Made by a program: the position numbers and the translations under genes. A model generated the notes under the pieces. That model worked only from the letters and a program-made list of their open reading frames with translations. It was not told the DNA's origin and did no database searches. A stretch of 64,000 nt of DNA from Cocos nucifera (lineage: Eukaryota > Streptophyta > Magnoliopsida > Arecales > Arecaceae), in assembly GCA_006176705.1 (NCBI GenBank), contig QRFJ01000780.1, positions 992,001-1,056,000 of the forward strand. Reading direction: 5' to 3'. Of the stretch, positions 11,111-21,705 are shown in pieces (the stretch's first letter is position 1; every line of letters begins with the position of its first letter).

Positions 11111-12338
11111 TTGCTATGGTAGCATATCTAGTTCACTTCTCTGCTCTCTCTTATATTTGCACTCATTTATCCTTCTTTCTTGTCCGTTCTATTCTTTGTA
11201 TTTTCTTGTGATCTCTGGTCTCTCTCATTTCCTAATAATTGATGGATTAGAAAGAATGGGCTGTTTATATGGGAGTATTTGGTAAATGCATGTCATTGAT
11301 TCCAAGAAATATTTCATGGATGGTTGTGGTCCTATTGACTAGTGAAAATTTTGGACATTCCTTTGACTTGGTGTGCTTGTATTGTTCTGAAAATATTGTT
11401 TTTTTGAAGAGAATGAATTGATTGTACTTACTAAAGAAATAAATTTGTTCAGCACCAACTTTTATAGTTGCACTCCTTTTTCTTTCTAGAGTCATAAGTA
11501 AAGCAACTTTGATGAAAGAAGAGTGGTTTACCATTTTGTTTTTTTATTAAAATAGAATTAAATTTACCAAACTTCATCTGGGTAGTAGGCGACAGTCAAT
11601 GCACTTGCTTGTGCAGAAGGCTCATAGAATGGCTTCTTTTTCTGATGAAAAGGTGGCCGGTGCATGGCTTCTTTTTTTCTGGTGTACAGATAAATTGGAT
11701 TGAGCAAAATCAAATTTGCTAGCTAGGGGCCCTCAAAAATTTTTGGTGCAAGGGTCGGGTCTTCTTTTTGACAATCTCTGTTGCTACCAGTTCTGTCATT
11801 TTGTGATCTTCCGAAATAAAACATTTGGTTTAATGCCCATGCCCCTATGTTTTAGTTATTATGCTTTGACATGGTATGTGGTCGACTATAGATGCAAAAT
11901 ATGGTTCATCGGGCTACCTCATTGGTTAGTGTTATGGTTTAGGATGTTATAGGCTATTGCTTGTCATAAATCTGCTTCTTTACTGAAGTTTCTTATTTAA
12001 AATGATATTAGAAGTCTACTCACTAGTTATTTTGGAGCAACTGTCAGCCCCTTATTATGCATATAACTAATCTTGGTGTATAGAGCTTCCCTTTTTTTTC
12101 TCTCTCTTTTTTTTTAAAAAAAAAAATGGCCTTGCATGCCTCTGAATTGTTTGCACTTGTTATTTGACAGATTTCACATGTTTGAAAAGTTTCTGTTGCC
12201 CATCTGAAGCTTACAATCCATCAGGCATCAACATCACCTTCCGAGTGGAACAGGTTCTGCGTAGCAGCTAACATGTGCGCATGTTCCCCTCATTCTCTTA
12301 TATTTGTTAAGTTCATCACATTAGATGGGCAAATTATT
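11111..12338. other. No recognisable gene
   Basis: Moderately AT-rich sequence without a supported exon, repeat or element. A 78-codon frame at 11716-11952 has no recognisable domain. Confidence 0.5.
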
Positions 12339-12890
12339 GTCCTTTTCCCTCAGACCCATTTTCCTCTTTGGTCTATTGTTACCTTTGTAAGCCTCTGTTT
12401 TACAGTGGTCTACTTCATCTGTGACAAGGAACCTCCAGTAAATGAAGAGATAGTAGCCACCATAATTGCTTTCATGATAAGCATGTTTTTGACATCAACA
12501 GTGGCCGGTGAACTATTAAACTGTCTTGCAGCAGTTGCAACTATAATAGAATAATTGCCGTCTGCAAACATTGGGTCGACAGTCATGGCATGAGGGAATT
12601 CAATAGGAGATCTTGTGGCTGATGTGGCATCGGCAAAGGTTGGCAAGCCTGCAATGGCAATGTCAGGTTCAACATGCTAGTTGGGTTGGGCGTAGCACTG
12701 GTTATAGAGGAGGCTGGATTCTATGGTAGCATTGTGGTTGCCCATATTTCTTCTGCTCAGCTTGATGGATCCTCTTCTGGTAGGGACTTGGCACAGATTT
12801 TGGGTGCCCATATTCTGGGGCTTCTGCCTCGTTGGGCTCAACATTCCTGTCACTGTAGTGAGCTTAGCAATTGCAAGTTTTTCTGGATGA
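12339..12890 (+). pseudogene. CCX: Cation/calcium exchanger (CCX)-like C-terminal pseudogene
   Basis: Conceptual reading across frames gives the C-terminal exchanger repeat of the plant cation/Ca2+ exchanger family. Visible pieces are FPLWSIVTF, YFICDKEPP, STVAGELLNCLAA, GNSIGDLVADVA, NMLVGLGVAL and FWGFCLVGLN. GNSIGDLVADV is the ion-binding alpha-repeat motif, and FNMLVGLG is the following conserved block. Two in-frame stops lie near 12552 and 12588, a frameshift with a short deletion lies near 12675 and a compensating shift near 12720. The copy ends at a stop near 12888. The N-terminal half is absent. Family members are membrane antiporters with two such repeats; this fragment cannot be functional. 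Confidence 0.8.
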
Positions 12891-13921
12891 GAAAATTAAT
12901 GCTTTTTAGGAGGGATCTCCGTGGGAGCGCCAAATTATGGGGCAGCTCAAGTATTCTGGAGACACGTGGGGTAGATTGTGGCAGATAACACAAGCGGTAT
13001 TAAGGTGCTTCTACCGGTTTCCATCGTCAGATCAGATTTCATTATTCTTAATTGTGGTATATGATTCACACCAATGGGTTATTTGGTGCTGTTGTTTGGC
13101 AAACCTCACTTGGATTCTTCTAACACAAATGATTTACCAACAATTGCATCATCCAATACCATCATAACAGATGCTGAGAAACACATTTTATGTCTTGAGG
13201 ATGTAATTTGGTTATGTATCAGAATACTAATTCTCTATGGAAGTTTTTCATTTTGTTCTTTTTTTTCCAATTTGTCGAGTATTTGTATGGTGGAAATAAT
13301 GTAAAATAAAGATGGGGCAGACCGATTCGGCGGGTGGAGTAATAAATGTATAGGCTACGTTTTTCTTTCACTCTATTTTCTGTGAATCGGTGTATATTGT
13401 CACATAGTCTGATTAATCTTGTGAAAGGTTGCTGTATTTTTGGATAAAAGTTGCATGGAAGGTATCCCATAGTTTGATTACGGTGGATGGATGCCTTTGG
13501 CACTGCTTTGCTTATTTTTGATATTTCTTGTTTGTAAATCCTCATTGCATTTTTCTTGTGGAGCTATATCCATGCTTCTATAGGGAAAAATAAAAATTGC
13601 AGGGAAGCTTTGTCAGAGAAAGGCCAAAAATAAATCTGCCTAATATTTTGCTTCTTTAAAGGGAGAGCGTTGGTTAACCATGAAGCTATTTTTTTAAAGC
13701 TTCTTGTGTAACCTGTTGGTCGGTCAGAGATTTTCCAACATCAGTTTTGCTGAGTCCACCTTTTCGCACCATCGCAAGCCCATTATGGTGGAAGATTGAT
13801 TGAGTCTAGCACTGGGAGGTTTTGTATTGCTAGGACAAGGACAAAAGGGCAACCAAGGGGAATTTGGGTTTCTATGGTGCAGTAGGGTGCTACCATTTTC
13901 AGGTTAGGGAGCTACTAGATC
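12891..13921. other. No recognisable gene
   Basis: Follows the exchanger fragment. Short open frames (for example 13074-13304) have no recognisable domain. It may include decayed flank of that gene, but I cannot show it. Confidence 0.5.
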
Positions 13922-14334
13922 GTTTAATTTAGAATTTGGCTTCACAAAGGCATGGATGTACAAGATTCAAATTCATATATGATACCATCTGAATGTCTAC
14001 AATGCCCAATGATGTCAGCTAAGCGACTTATCATAAAAGATTGGGGAGGTCAAAATGCAATTCAGCTGCTTTGCAAAAGAAAAATCAAGAAAATCAAGAA
14101 TTCTAGGTAAGAGAGATTATTATTATTATTATTATTATTTTTTAAGTAAATAGAAGTTAAAAAGGAGCCACCTGGCTTTCATTAATTAATATAGATACAA
14201 GAAGAAGAATATATGATGAACAACAAATACAAGCCATCAACACACCGAATCAACAACAATGGTGCAAACATGAAAAATTTATGCTATCACACCTCCAACA
14301 GCGAATCAACAATGAAGCAAACATGAATGAAAAC

Positions 14335-15072
14335 CTATGCTGTCGGCATGGGATAGCGACACCGCGGACACAGGTGACTTCGTTCCAGCCACTTGGTGCC
14401 GCAAGAACGATGGAACTCATGACAACACGGCAGCACGATCAGCTCGGCTCCGGCTTCGAAAATCTCAAGGCAAATAGTGCATATCGACCCATCCCGTCCG
14501 TCCCCTTGATAGGTCTTGGTGTCCAGCGTCTTGATCGACGACTCGGATGCCGGCACGGAGCCAAACTGTCCTGTGCCACCCACCGCCTCCTCCTCCAAAG
14601 AAAGCATCAGATCTCCAAGACTCTCGTCAAGCATCAAGACTCCATCCTCCATCCGAGCCGACGGCCAATATGAGTTCACTTCCGTGGAGATATCAAGGTG
14701 GACTGTCATCGAGAACCCGCTGTAGCCTTCAAAAACCACCGCATTGGCGGCATGAAAGATGTAGGAGCATATCTGGTCCGTCCAGAAGTTGACGTCGCTG
14801 CGATGGGGATGACCGACATGGGAAAGCATGTACTCGACTTGGAGCCCACGGAGCCGGTGGGGGAAGAGGCCGGAGAAGGGAAGGTGGAAGCGAAAGACGT
14901 TGGGCTGCCTCTCGACCTGGACGATTCTGCCCGGCTGGTGGATGCGGGACCTTGAGACGAAGAACCTGACTTCCACCATGGTCTCCGATGTGGGGGGGCG
15001 GCCTCCCTCTTGGAAGAAGGCCCTCAGGTGCAACGAAGTGTTGCCACGGACAAGATTCAACCATGGATCCAT
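14335..15072 (-). CDS. RING-H2 finger protein, probable E3 ubiquitin ligase (copy 1)
   Basis: Intronless 245-residue frame. The C-terminal RING-H2 (about residues 195-236) fits C-x2-C-x14-C-x-H-x2-H-x2-C-x10-C-x2-C, beginning CTICLEIFEAG and ending HLCPRC. Such domains bind two zinc ions and recruit a ubiquitin-loaded E2. Residues 1-150 are not a domain I recognise; they have alternating hydrophobic stretches (VEVRFFVSRSR, VNFWTDQICSYIFH). A short acidic stretch (SLEEEAVGG) precedes the RING. No signal peptide or membrane segment is evident. The first ATG (MDPWLNLV) is used because both copies keep it. The gene is more GC-rich than its surroundings. Substrate and expression are unknown. Confidence 0.85.
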   Translation of the reverse strand: MDPWLNLVRGNTSLHLRAFFQEGGRPPTSETMVEVRFFVSRSRIHQPGRIVQVERQPNVFRFHLPFSGLFPHRLRGLQVEYMLSHVGHPHRSDVNFWTDQICSYIFHAANAVVFEGYSGFSMTVHLDISTEVNSYWPSARMEDGVLMLDESLGDLMLSLEEEAVGGTGQFGSVPASESSIKTLDTKTYQGDGRDGSICTICLEIFEAGAELIVLPCCHEFHRSCGTKWLERSHLCPRCRYPMPTA

Positions 15073-15244
15073 GGCTGGCTGAAAGAGAGAAACTGGGAGA
15101 GATTATAGCAGAAGAAATCTTGAAGACGTATGGGTGAAGGCCTGCGGAGCTCAAACAGAGAAACAGAGGGAAGCAGAGGAAAGCTTGAAGACGAATGTAT
15201 GGGCGAAGGCGTGAAACAGGGTCTTGTTTATGGTATTTTGGACC

Positions 15245-15340
15245 GTCCCAATTGGATCAGGAATAGGAGGGAAGACAGTCCCAATTGGGTCAGGAATCGG
15301 AGGGAAGACGGTCCCAATTAGATTAGGAATCGGAGGATTC
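15245..15340. repeat. 33-bp triple repeat upstream of RING-H2 gene 1
   Basis: GTCCCAATTGGATCAGGAAT-type units start at 15245, 15278 and 15311, an exact 33-base period. They lie about 170-270 bases upstream of the minus-strand start codon, in the likely promoter or 5' untranslated region. Confidence 0.8.
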
Positions 15341-16187
15341 CAAAAACACGACGGAGCTGACGGTTTTTTTTTTTTTCCTTTCGATTCTTACTTGGTATCG
15401 GAAAATCGAAAACCCATGCCTGCGCTAACGGATTATTTTTTTCCAAAAAAACTTAACGAAGATTCTATCCGGTTGGTTGGTTTCGGAGCATTGAAGAGCA
15501 AGGGCTTCGCTCGCGGTTTTTTTTCCAGGAAATTCTAACGAAGGTTTTATCCGACGCCTGAGCTAACGGGTTTTTTATTTGCCTGATAAAGTCTGATAAA
15601 GATTAACCTGCGCCGACGAGTAGGGTTTGGACGTGGTTTGAACACGATGTTAGCTGACTTGGATCCTTCGCTAGTTCCAAGCCTTTCACGTATCTTGGCA
15701 ATGTCTCCAATTCTCACTCCAATAGAAGAAGTAGAATCATTTTGGACAACACGACCTAGTTTAATTTAGACAACACGACCTAGTTTGATCAATAATTTGG
15801 CTTCACAGAGGTATGGATATATAAGGTTCAAATACATATATGATACCATCTGAATGTTTACAAAGCCCAATAATGGCAGCTAAGCGACTTATTATAAAAG
15901 ATTGGGGAGGTCTGAAATTCTTTCTGAAAATGCAATTCAGCTATTTTGCAAAAGAAAATCAGAAATTCTATGTAAAAGAGATTATTATCATTATTATTAT
16001 TTTCTGAGTAAAGGAGCCACCTGGCTTTCATTGATTAATATAGATAGAAGAAGAAGAAGAAGAAGAAGAATATATGATGAACAGCAAATACAAGCCATCA
16101 ACACACCGAATCAACAACAATGGTGCAAACTTTATGCTATCACACCTCCAACACCGAATCAACAATGAAGCAAACATGAATGAAAAC

Positions 16188-16928
16188 CTATGCTGTCGGC
16201 ATGGGATAGCGACACAGCGGACACAGGTGACTTCGTTCCAGCCACTTGGTGCCGCAAGAACGATGGAACTCATGACAACACGGCAGCACGATCAGCTCGG
16301 CTCCGGCTTCGAAAATCTCAAGGCAAATAGTGCATATCGACCCATCCCGTCCGTCCCCTTCATAGGTCTTGGTGTCCAGCGTCTTGATCGACGACTCGGA
16401 TGCCGGCACGGAGCCAAACTGTCCTGGGCCACCCGCCGGCTCCTCCTCCTCCAAAGAAAGCATCAGATCTCCAAGACTCTCGTCAAGCATCAAGACTCCA
16501 TCCTCCATCCGAGCCGACGGCCAATATGAGTTCACTTCCGTGGAGATATCAAGGTGGACTGTCATCGAGAACCCGCCGTAGCCTTCAAAAACCACCGCAT
16601 TGGCGGCATGAAAGATGTAGGAGCATATCTGGTCCGTCCAGAAGTTGACGTCGCTGCGATGGGGATGGCCGACATGGGAAAGCATGTACTCGACTTGGAG
16701 CCCACGGAGCCGGTGGGGGAAGAGGCCGGAGAAGGGAAGGTGGAAGTGAAAGACGTTGGGCTGCCTCTCGACCTGGACGATTCTGCCCGGCTGGTGGATG
16801 CGGGACCTTGAGACGAAGAACCTGACTTCCACCATGGTCTCCGATGTGGGGGGGCGGCCTCCCTCTTGGAAGAAGGCCCTCAGGTGCAACGAAGTGTTGC
16901 CACGGACAAGATTCAACCATGGATCCAT
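16188..16928 (-). CDS. RING-H2 finger protein, probable E3 ubiquitin ligase (copy 2)
   Basis: Intronless 246-residue frame, tandem duplicate of the gene at 14335. Only about six to eight residues differ: R to H before FHLPF, S to G in EGYSGF, Q to E in TYQGD, R to L in the last RING knuckle (CPLC), and a small change in the acidic linker (EEEEPAGGPG). All eight zinc ligands are kept, so the protein should fold like copy 1. The upstream flank also carries the three 33-bp repeats. An intact frame after duplication suggests recent origin, continuing function or gene conversion; the sequence cannot separate these. Confidence 0.85.
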   Translation of the reverse strand: MDPWLNLVRGNTSLHLRAFFQEGGRPPTSETMVEVRFFVSRSRIHQPGRIVQVERQPNVFHFHLPFSGLFPHRLRGLQVEYMLSHVGHPHRSDVNFWTDQICSYIFHAANAVVFEGYGGFSMTVHLDISTEVNSYWPSARMEDGVLMLDESLGDLMLSLEEEEPAGGPGQFGSVPASESSIKTLDTKTYEGDGRDGSICTICLEIFEAGAELIVLPCCHEFHRSCGTKWLERSHLCPLCRYPMPTA

Positions 16929-17055
16929 GGCTGGCTGAAAGAGAGAAACTGGAAGAGATTATAGCAGAGAGAAACAGAGGGAAGCAGAGGAAGGCTTGAA
17001 GACGAATGCATGGGCGAAGGCGTGAAACAGGGTCTTGTTTATCGTATTTTGGACC

Positions 17056-17150
17056 GTCCCAATTGGATCAGGAATCGGAGGGAAGACGGTCCCAATTGGG
17101 TCAGGAATCGGAGGGAAGACGGTCCCAATTAGATTAGGAATCGGAGGATT
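17056..17150. repeat. 33-bp triple repeat upstream of RING-H2 gene 2
   Basis: Units start at 17056, 17089 and 17122. Same array and relative position as at 15245. Confidence 0.8.
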
Positions 17151-18126
17151 CCAAAACCACGATGGAGCTGACGGTTTTTTTTTTTTCCTTTTCGATTCTT
17201 ACTTGGTATCGGAAAATCGAAAACCCATGCCTGCGCTAACGGATTATTTTTTTCCAAAAAAAACTTAACGAAGATTCTATCCGGCTGGTTGGTTTCGGAG
17301 CATTGAAGAGCAAGAGCTTCGCTCGCGGTTTTTTTTCCAGGAAAATCTAACGAAGGTTTTATCCGACGCCTGAGCTAACGGGTTTTTTATTTGCCGGATA
17401 AAGTCTGATAAAGATTGACCTGCGCCGACGAGTAGGGTTTGGACGTGATTTGAACACGATGCTAGCTGACTTGGATCCTTCGCTATTTCCAAGCCTTTCA
17501 CGTATCTTGGCAATGTCTCCAATTCTCACTCCAATAGAAGAAGTAGAATCATTGACAGCTCGTCGGGACAATCAACATGGATTCTGTTTCAGGGTAGAAG
17601 CCTCTGCATTACCCAGGAGTTAATACATATGTTTTGATACATTAAGGATATGTAAATAAGATGGCTTAAGTAGATTACTCATTGGCTTATCATGAGTTAA
17701 ATTAGCTGATTAGACTTTGGGCGAAATTTAAATTACTTCAACATACTCTCTTGATCAGCTAGCTAGGAATATGCTTGTAATGCTAGATGATCGATGGGAT
17801 GCGTAGAAAACCGAGAACGCTTGTTATCTATCATTGCCACTTAAGTATTTCAAGCACATTCGATATGTATATGCCATGCAAGTTATAAATCAGCATATCA
17901 AAGATATGCATTAATTCTATGATCACAAGTCGTGGTTATAAGTCGTGGTTATAAGCCATGCAAGAATCCTTAAAATTCTTGCAATCCACCAACATAACTC
18001 CAGATGTCGAACAACACCCCAACCAAATATTTCAGAATTTATCCAAGATGTGATGGCAGTCGTACCCCCCTCTAACCAAAAGTGATGATTATAGTTAGAT
18101 GTCCAACGTGCATCATGTTACATGAA

Positions 18127-18129
<3 letters not shown>

Positions 18130-18188
<59 letters not shown>
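18130..18188. repeat. (TA)n microsatellite
   Basis: Nearly pure TA run of about 58 bases immediately left of a MITE-like element. Confidence 0.95.
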
Positions 18189-18189
<1 letters not shown>

Positions 18190-18195
<6 letters not shown>

Positions 18196-18698
18196 TGGAT
18201 TTTGCTCTATTAGATTTTAGTCCATATCTGATCGAATTTTCGATCATTAGATCAACGTGCATCTGTATGCACGTGCTTGAAAAAGCATGCTTGAAAAAAA
18301 AACAAGCGCATGCCTACTCCTAAAAAAAAATATTTTTCAATTTTTTTGGCCTAAAAGCTCTACAGGCGTAAAAAAACTAAAAATAATGAAAAAATAAGAA
18401 AAAAAGAAAAAAAAAGGTGCCTATAGACTCCTGAAGGCACCTTTTTTTTTCTTTTCTTTTTTTTTTATTTCTATAACTTTTTTTCAGGTGTAGATTTTTT
18501 ATTTTTTTATAGTTTTTTTTCATCCTGAAGGTGCCTTCAGGTTGAAAAAAATTAAAAAAAATTTTTTCAGGTGCAGGTGTGTGCCTATTTTTTTTCAAGT
18601 GCATCTTTTCAAGACGTGCGCGCAGATGCATGTTGATTCAACGCTTAGAGATCCGATCGAATATGAACTGAAATCCGATCGAGTGGAGCCTAGTCCAC
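18190..18698. mobile_element. MITE-like inverted-repeat element 1a
   Basis: About 510 bases. The left end (ATAGATTGGATTTTGCTC...GATCGAATTTTCGATC) pairs with the reverse complement of the right end (GTGGACTAGGCTCCACTCGATCGGA). Inverted similarity runs on for about 100 bases, through ACGTGCATC and the AAAAAGCATGC region. There is no coding frame. It is flanked by TA and GA microsatellites. Confidence 0.7.
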
Positions 18699-18730
18699 CT
18701 CTCTCTCTATATATATAGAGAGAGAGAGAA

Positions 18731-19444
18731 GTAGACTGGGCTCCGATCGACCAGAGCCTGGTCCATATTCAGTCGAATCTCGGATCATTTGATGAGCACG
18801 CATCTTCAAACCGTGCCTAAAAAGTCACGCTGGCTGAAAAAGTGCACGATCGTGCGTGCCTAGAAAAAAATCAAAAAAAGCTAAGATATTTTTTTTCGCA
18901 CCTGTAGGCACCTACGCACAGTTCTTTTTTTTCCCAACCCTTAGGTGCTTGTAGGTGCCTATAGGTTTTCTTTTTTTTTTTCTAGAACTTTGGCGCCTGT
19001 AGGTGCCTACCAGCAACCTGTAGGTGCCTACAGGTTTTTTTCAGCCCTTAGGCATCTACAGGATTTTTTTTCAGAACTTAGGCGCCTATAGGCCTACAAT
19101 TTTTTTTTCCAGCCCTTAGGTGCCTGTAGGCATCTACAAGGCTTTTTTTTCTATAACATAGGCGCCTGTAGGCATCTTGAAAAAAAGAATTTAACTAATT
19201 TTTTTTTTAGCTTTTTTTCAACCTGAAGGCGCATTCAGGGCTGAAAAAAATTGGAAAAAAAAGGCCTTCAGTGTCTGAAAAAAAAATGTCGCCTTCATTT
19301 TTTGTCAGATGCAGGCGCATGCCTGTTTTTTCAACCCTGAAGGCATGTCTTTTTAGGCATTATTTTCAGAGATGCACGCTGATCGAATGGTCGGAGATCC
19401 GATTGGATATGGATTGGGATCTGATCGAGGAGAGCCCAGTCTAC
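18731..19444. mobile_element. MITE-like inverted-repeat element 1b
   Basis: About 715 bases. The ends are a perfect 13-base inverted repeat (GTAGACTGGGCTC and its complement) and imperfect pairing extends about 100 bases. It sits between (TA)n/(GA)n on the left and (TA)n at 19445-19489 on the right. The interior carries palindromic CCTGTAGG...CCTACAGG motifs and T-runs and no gene. Confidence 0.75.
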
Positions 19445-19490
<46 letters not shown>

Positions 19491-20775
19491 CAATAATCTA
19501 TGGAGGAGTATTATAGTATTGTAATCTCAACATCTCAGATGACTTTAGTTGTGCCATATGGAATCAACTAATTCGATCGCACTAAGCTTCCCATTTTCTG
19601 CAATACCATTTTCGATTTTTTTTCCAAGAAAATCTAACGAAGGTTTTATCCGACGCCTGAGCTAACGGGTTTTTTATTTGCCGGATAAAGTCTGATAAAG
19701 ATTGACCTGCGCCGACGAGTAGGGTTTGGACGTGGTTTGAACACGATGTTAGCTGACTTGGATCCTTCGCTATTTCCAAGCCTTTCACGTATCTTGGCAA
19801 TGTCTCCAATTCTCACTCCAATAGAAGAAGTAGAATCATTGACAGCTCGTCTGGACAATCAACATGGATTCTGTTTCAGGGTAGAAGCCTCTGCATTTCC
19901 CAGGAGTTAATACATATGTTTTGATACTTTAAGATATGTAAATAAGATGGCTTAAGTAGATTACTCATTGGCTTATCATGAGTTAAATTAGCTGATTAGA
20001 CTTTAGGCGAAATTTAAAGCACTTCAACATACCCTCATGATCAGCTAGCTAGGAATATGCTTGTAATGCTAGATGATCGATGGGATGCGTGAAAAACCGA
20101 GACCGCTTGTTATCTATCATTTCCACTTAAGTATTTCAAGCACATTCGATATGTATATGCCATGCAAGTTATAGATCAGCATATCAAAGATATGCATTAA
20201 TTCTATGATCACAAGTCGTGGTTATAAGCCAGCCATGCATGTTGTTCGATGTCATAGATCTTACAGCATTGCCTCCTAATAATCTGAGGTTATTTTTTAT
20301 CTGATATTTTTTTATTTTTCTTTTTATTTCTAATTCTTTTCCTTTATAATTAACAGAAGTTTTTATTTTGCTCCTTTTATTTATTATTTGTTCAAGATTT
20401 GCATGATGGAAATGATGTAAATTAAAGAAGGGGCAGAGTGATTTGATGGGTGGAATTTGAATATTTATGCAGCAAATAGAGAACAACGTGGATATGGATT
20501 CATTATACGTGGAATGAAGTAAAACGAGATGGTTACGCACTTTCTACTTCATTCTGCTATCTTGAGCATCGTCTGTTAAGGAAATGATTTTCTTCTCTGG
20601 ATTCTAGAGAAAAAGGAGAGGATATGATGGAAAGGAGGCAAAGGTTCTTGGGTTGACATAACCCGGAAGAAAGGGAAAGGCTAATGGAGGTGTTAACCTT
20701 TTTCGAAACTTAATGAACCACTGTTATTTTCAGAAACTAGAATGAGACACTGTTACGGGGGGGGGGAATGGAATC

Positions 20776-21083
20776 TTATGAATCAAGAGTTTGGCGGTAA
20801 AATCCCCAAGCTGCAACACCAAAAGCAAGGCCTTCATCATCTTCTATTATCGTGTATAGCCTTTGTGCATCCCTAAATAGCCTGGACGGTATTGATGGTT
20901 ATAGGTTTTTTTTAAAAAAAACTTTGTTTAAAAAAACAGAGGTGAAATATAACATGTACTTGGATAAAAAATCCATATAATCAGCAAACGTCAACCCCCT
21001 AAGCTCAATAGGATTGTCTTTGAATCTGCAACGTACCAATCGCACTTCCAACAAAGCAAAAGCAACTTCACTTCTTGCAGGAG
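20776..21083 (-). CDS. Last two exons of an unidentified gene (fragment)
   Basis: Exon 21083-20960 is preceded by an acceptor (TTCTCAG) and reads PARSEVAFALLEVRLVRC, then ...GLTFADYMDFLS. It ends at a GT donor (AA|GTACAT). The 87-base intron ends in TTTAG, and exon 20872-20776 reads DAQRLYTIIEDDEGLAFGV, then AAWGFYRQTLDS and a TAA stop. The phases join exactly (AA+G gives Lys), and both exons are open over about 70 codons. I do not recognise the family. Upstream exons are missing: just beyond 21083 the sequence switches to the duplicated MITE block. It is likely a gene remnant or the 3' end of a rearranged gene. Confidence 0.6.
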
Positions 21084-21269
21084 CTGAGAATCCTTAAAAT
21101 TCTTGCAATCCACCAACATAACTCTAGATGTCGAACAACACCCCACCCAAATATTTCAGAATTTATCCAAGATGTGATGGTAGTCATACCCCCCTCTAAC
21201 CAAAAGTGATGATTATAGTTAGATGTCCAACGTGCATCACGTTACATGAAATCATATATATATATAGAA

Positions 21270-21685
21270 GTAGATTTGACTCTGCTCTATCAAATTTCAG
21301 TTCATATCTGATCGAATTTTTGATCATTTGATCAGAATACACCTGCATACACGCATTTAAAAAAGCATGCTTGAAAAAAAAAATAGGTCCATGCCTGCAC
21401 CTAAAAAAAAATATTTTTCAATTTTTTTAGCCTAAAAGCACCTTCAAGCGTAAAAAAAATTAAAAAAAAATGAAAAAATAAGAAAAAAAGAAAGAAAAAA
21501 AGGTGCATATAGACTCCTGAAGGCGCCTTCTTTATTTTCTTTTTTTCTTTTATTTTAGACGCAGGTGCGTGCCTTTTTTTTTTAGGCACATCTTTTCAGG
21601 ACGTACGCGCAAATGCATGCTGATCCAACGATCGGAGATCCAATCGATTATGGACTGGGATCCGATCGAGTGGAGCTCAATTCAT
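21270..21685. mobile_element. MITE-like inverted-repeat element 2a
   Basis: Second-unit copy of element 1a, about 415 bases. Ends are GTAGATTTGACTC and the complement of GAGCTCAATTCATC. It is flanked by short TA and GA runs. Confidence 0.65.
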
Positions 21686-21705
21686 CTATATATAGAGAGA
21701 GAGAG

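Larger units (their letters stand above)
13922..15738. repeat. Tandem duplication unit B (carries RING-H2 gene 1)
   Basis: This 1.8-kb block is repeated at 15759-17575 with high identity, including the gene, its 33-bp upstream repeats and its far flank. It stops abruptly in GTAGAATCATT, where the neighbouring copy continues with GACAGCTCG. Confidence 0.9.
15759..17575. repeat. Tandem duplication unit C (carries RING-H2 gene 2)
   Basis: Second copy of unit B in the same orientation. At the junction a short block (GACAACACGACCTAGTTT) occurs twice, at about 15743 and 15769, and interrupts the alignment. Confidence 0.9.
17336..19620. repeat. Tandem duplication, first unit (with MITE pair)
   Basis: From GGAAAATCTAACGAAGG to the CAATACCATTTTCGA block. 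The same order of blocks recurs at 19621-22590. This copy lacks about 850 bases present in the second (20240-21085). Because part of that stretch also matches 10880-11110, the long form is the older one and this copy carries a deletion. Confidence 0.8.

Noticed and set aside
14729..15154. 141-codon minus frame overlapping RING-H2 gene 1
   Set aside because: Different register of the same strand, no domain. The RING frame is conserved and complete.
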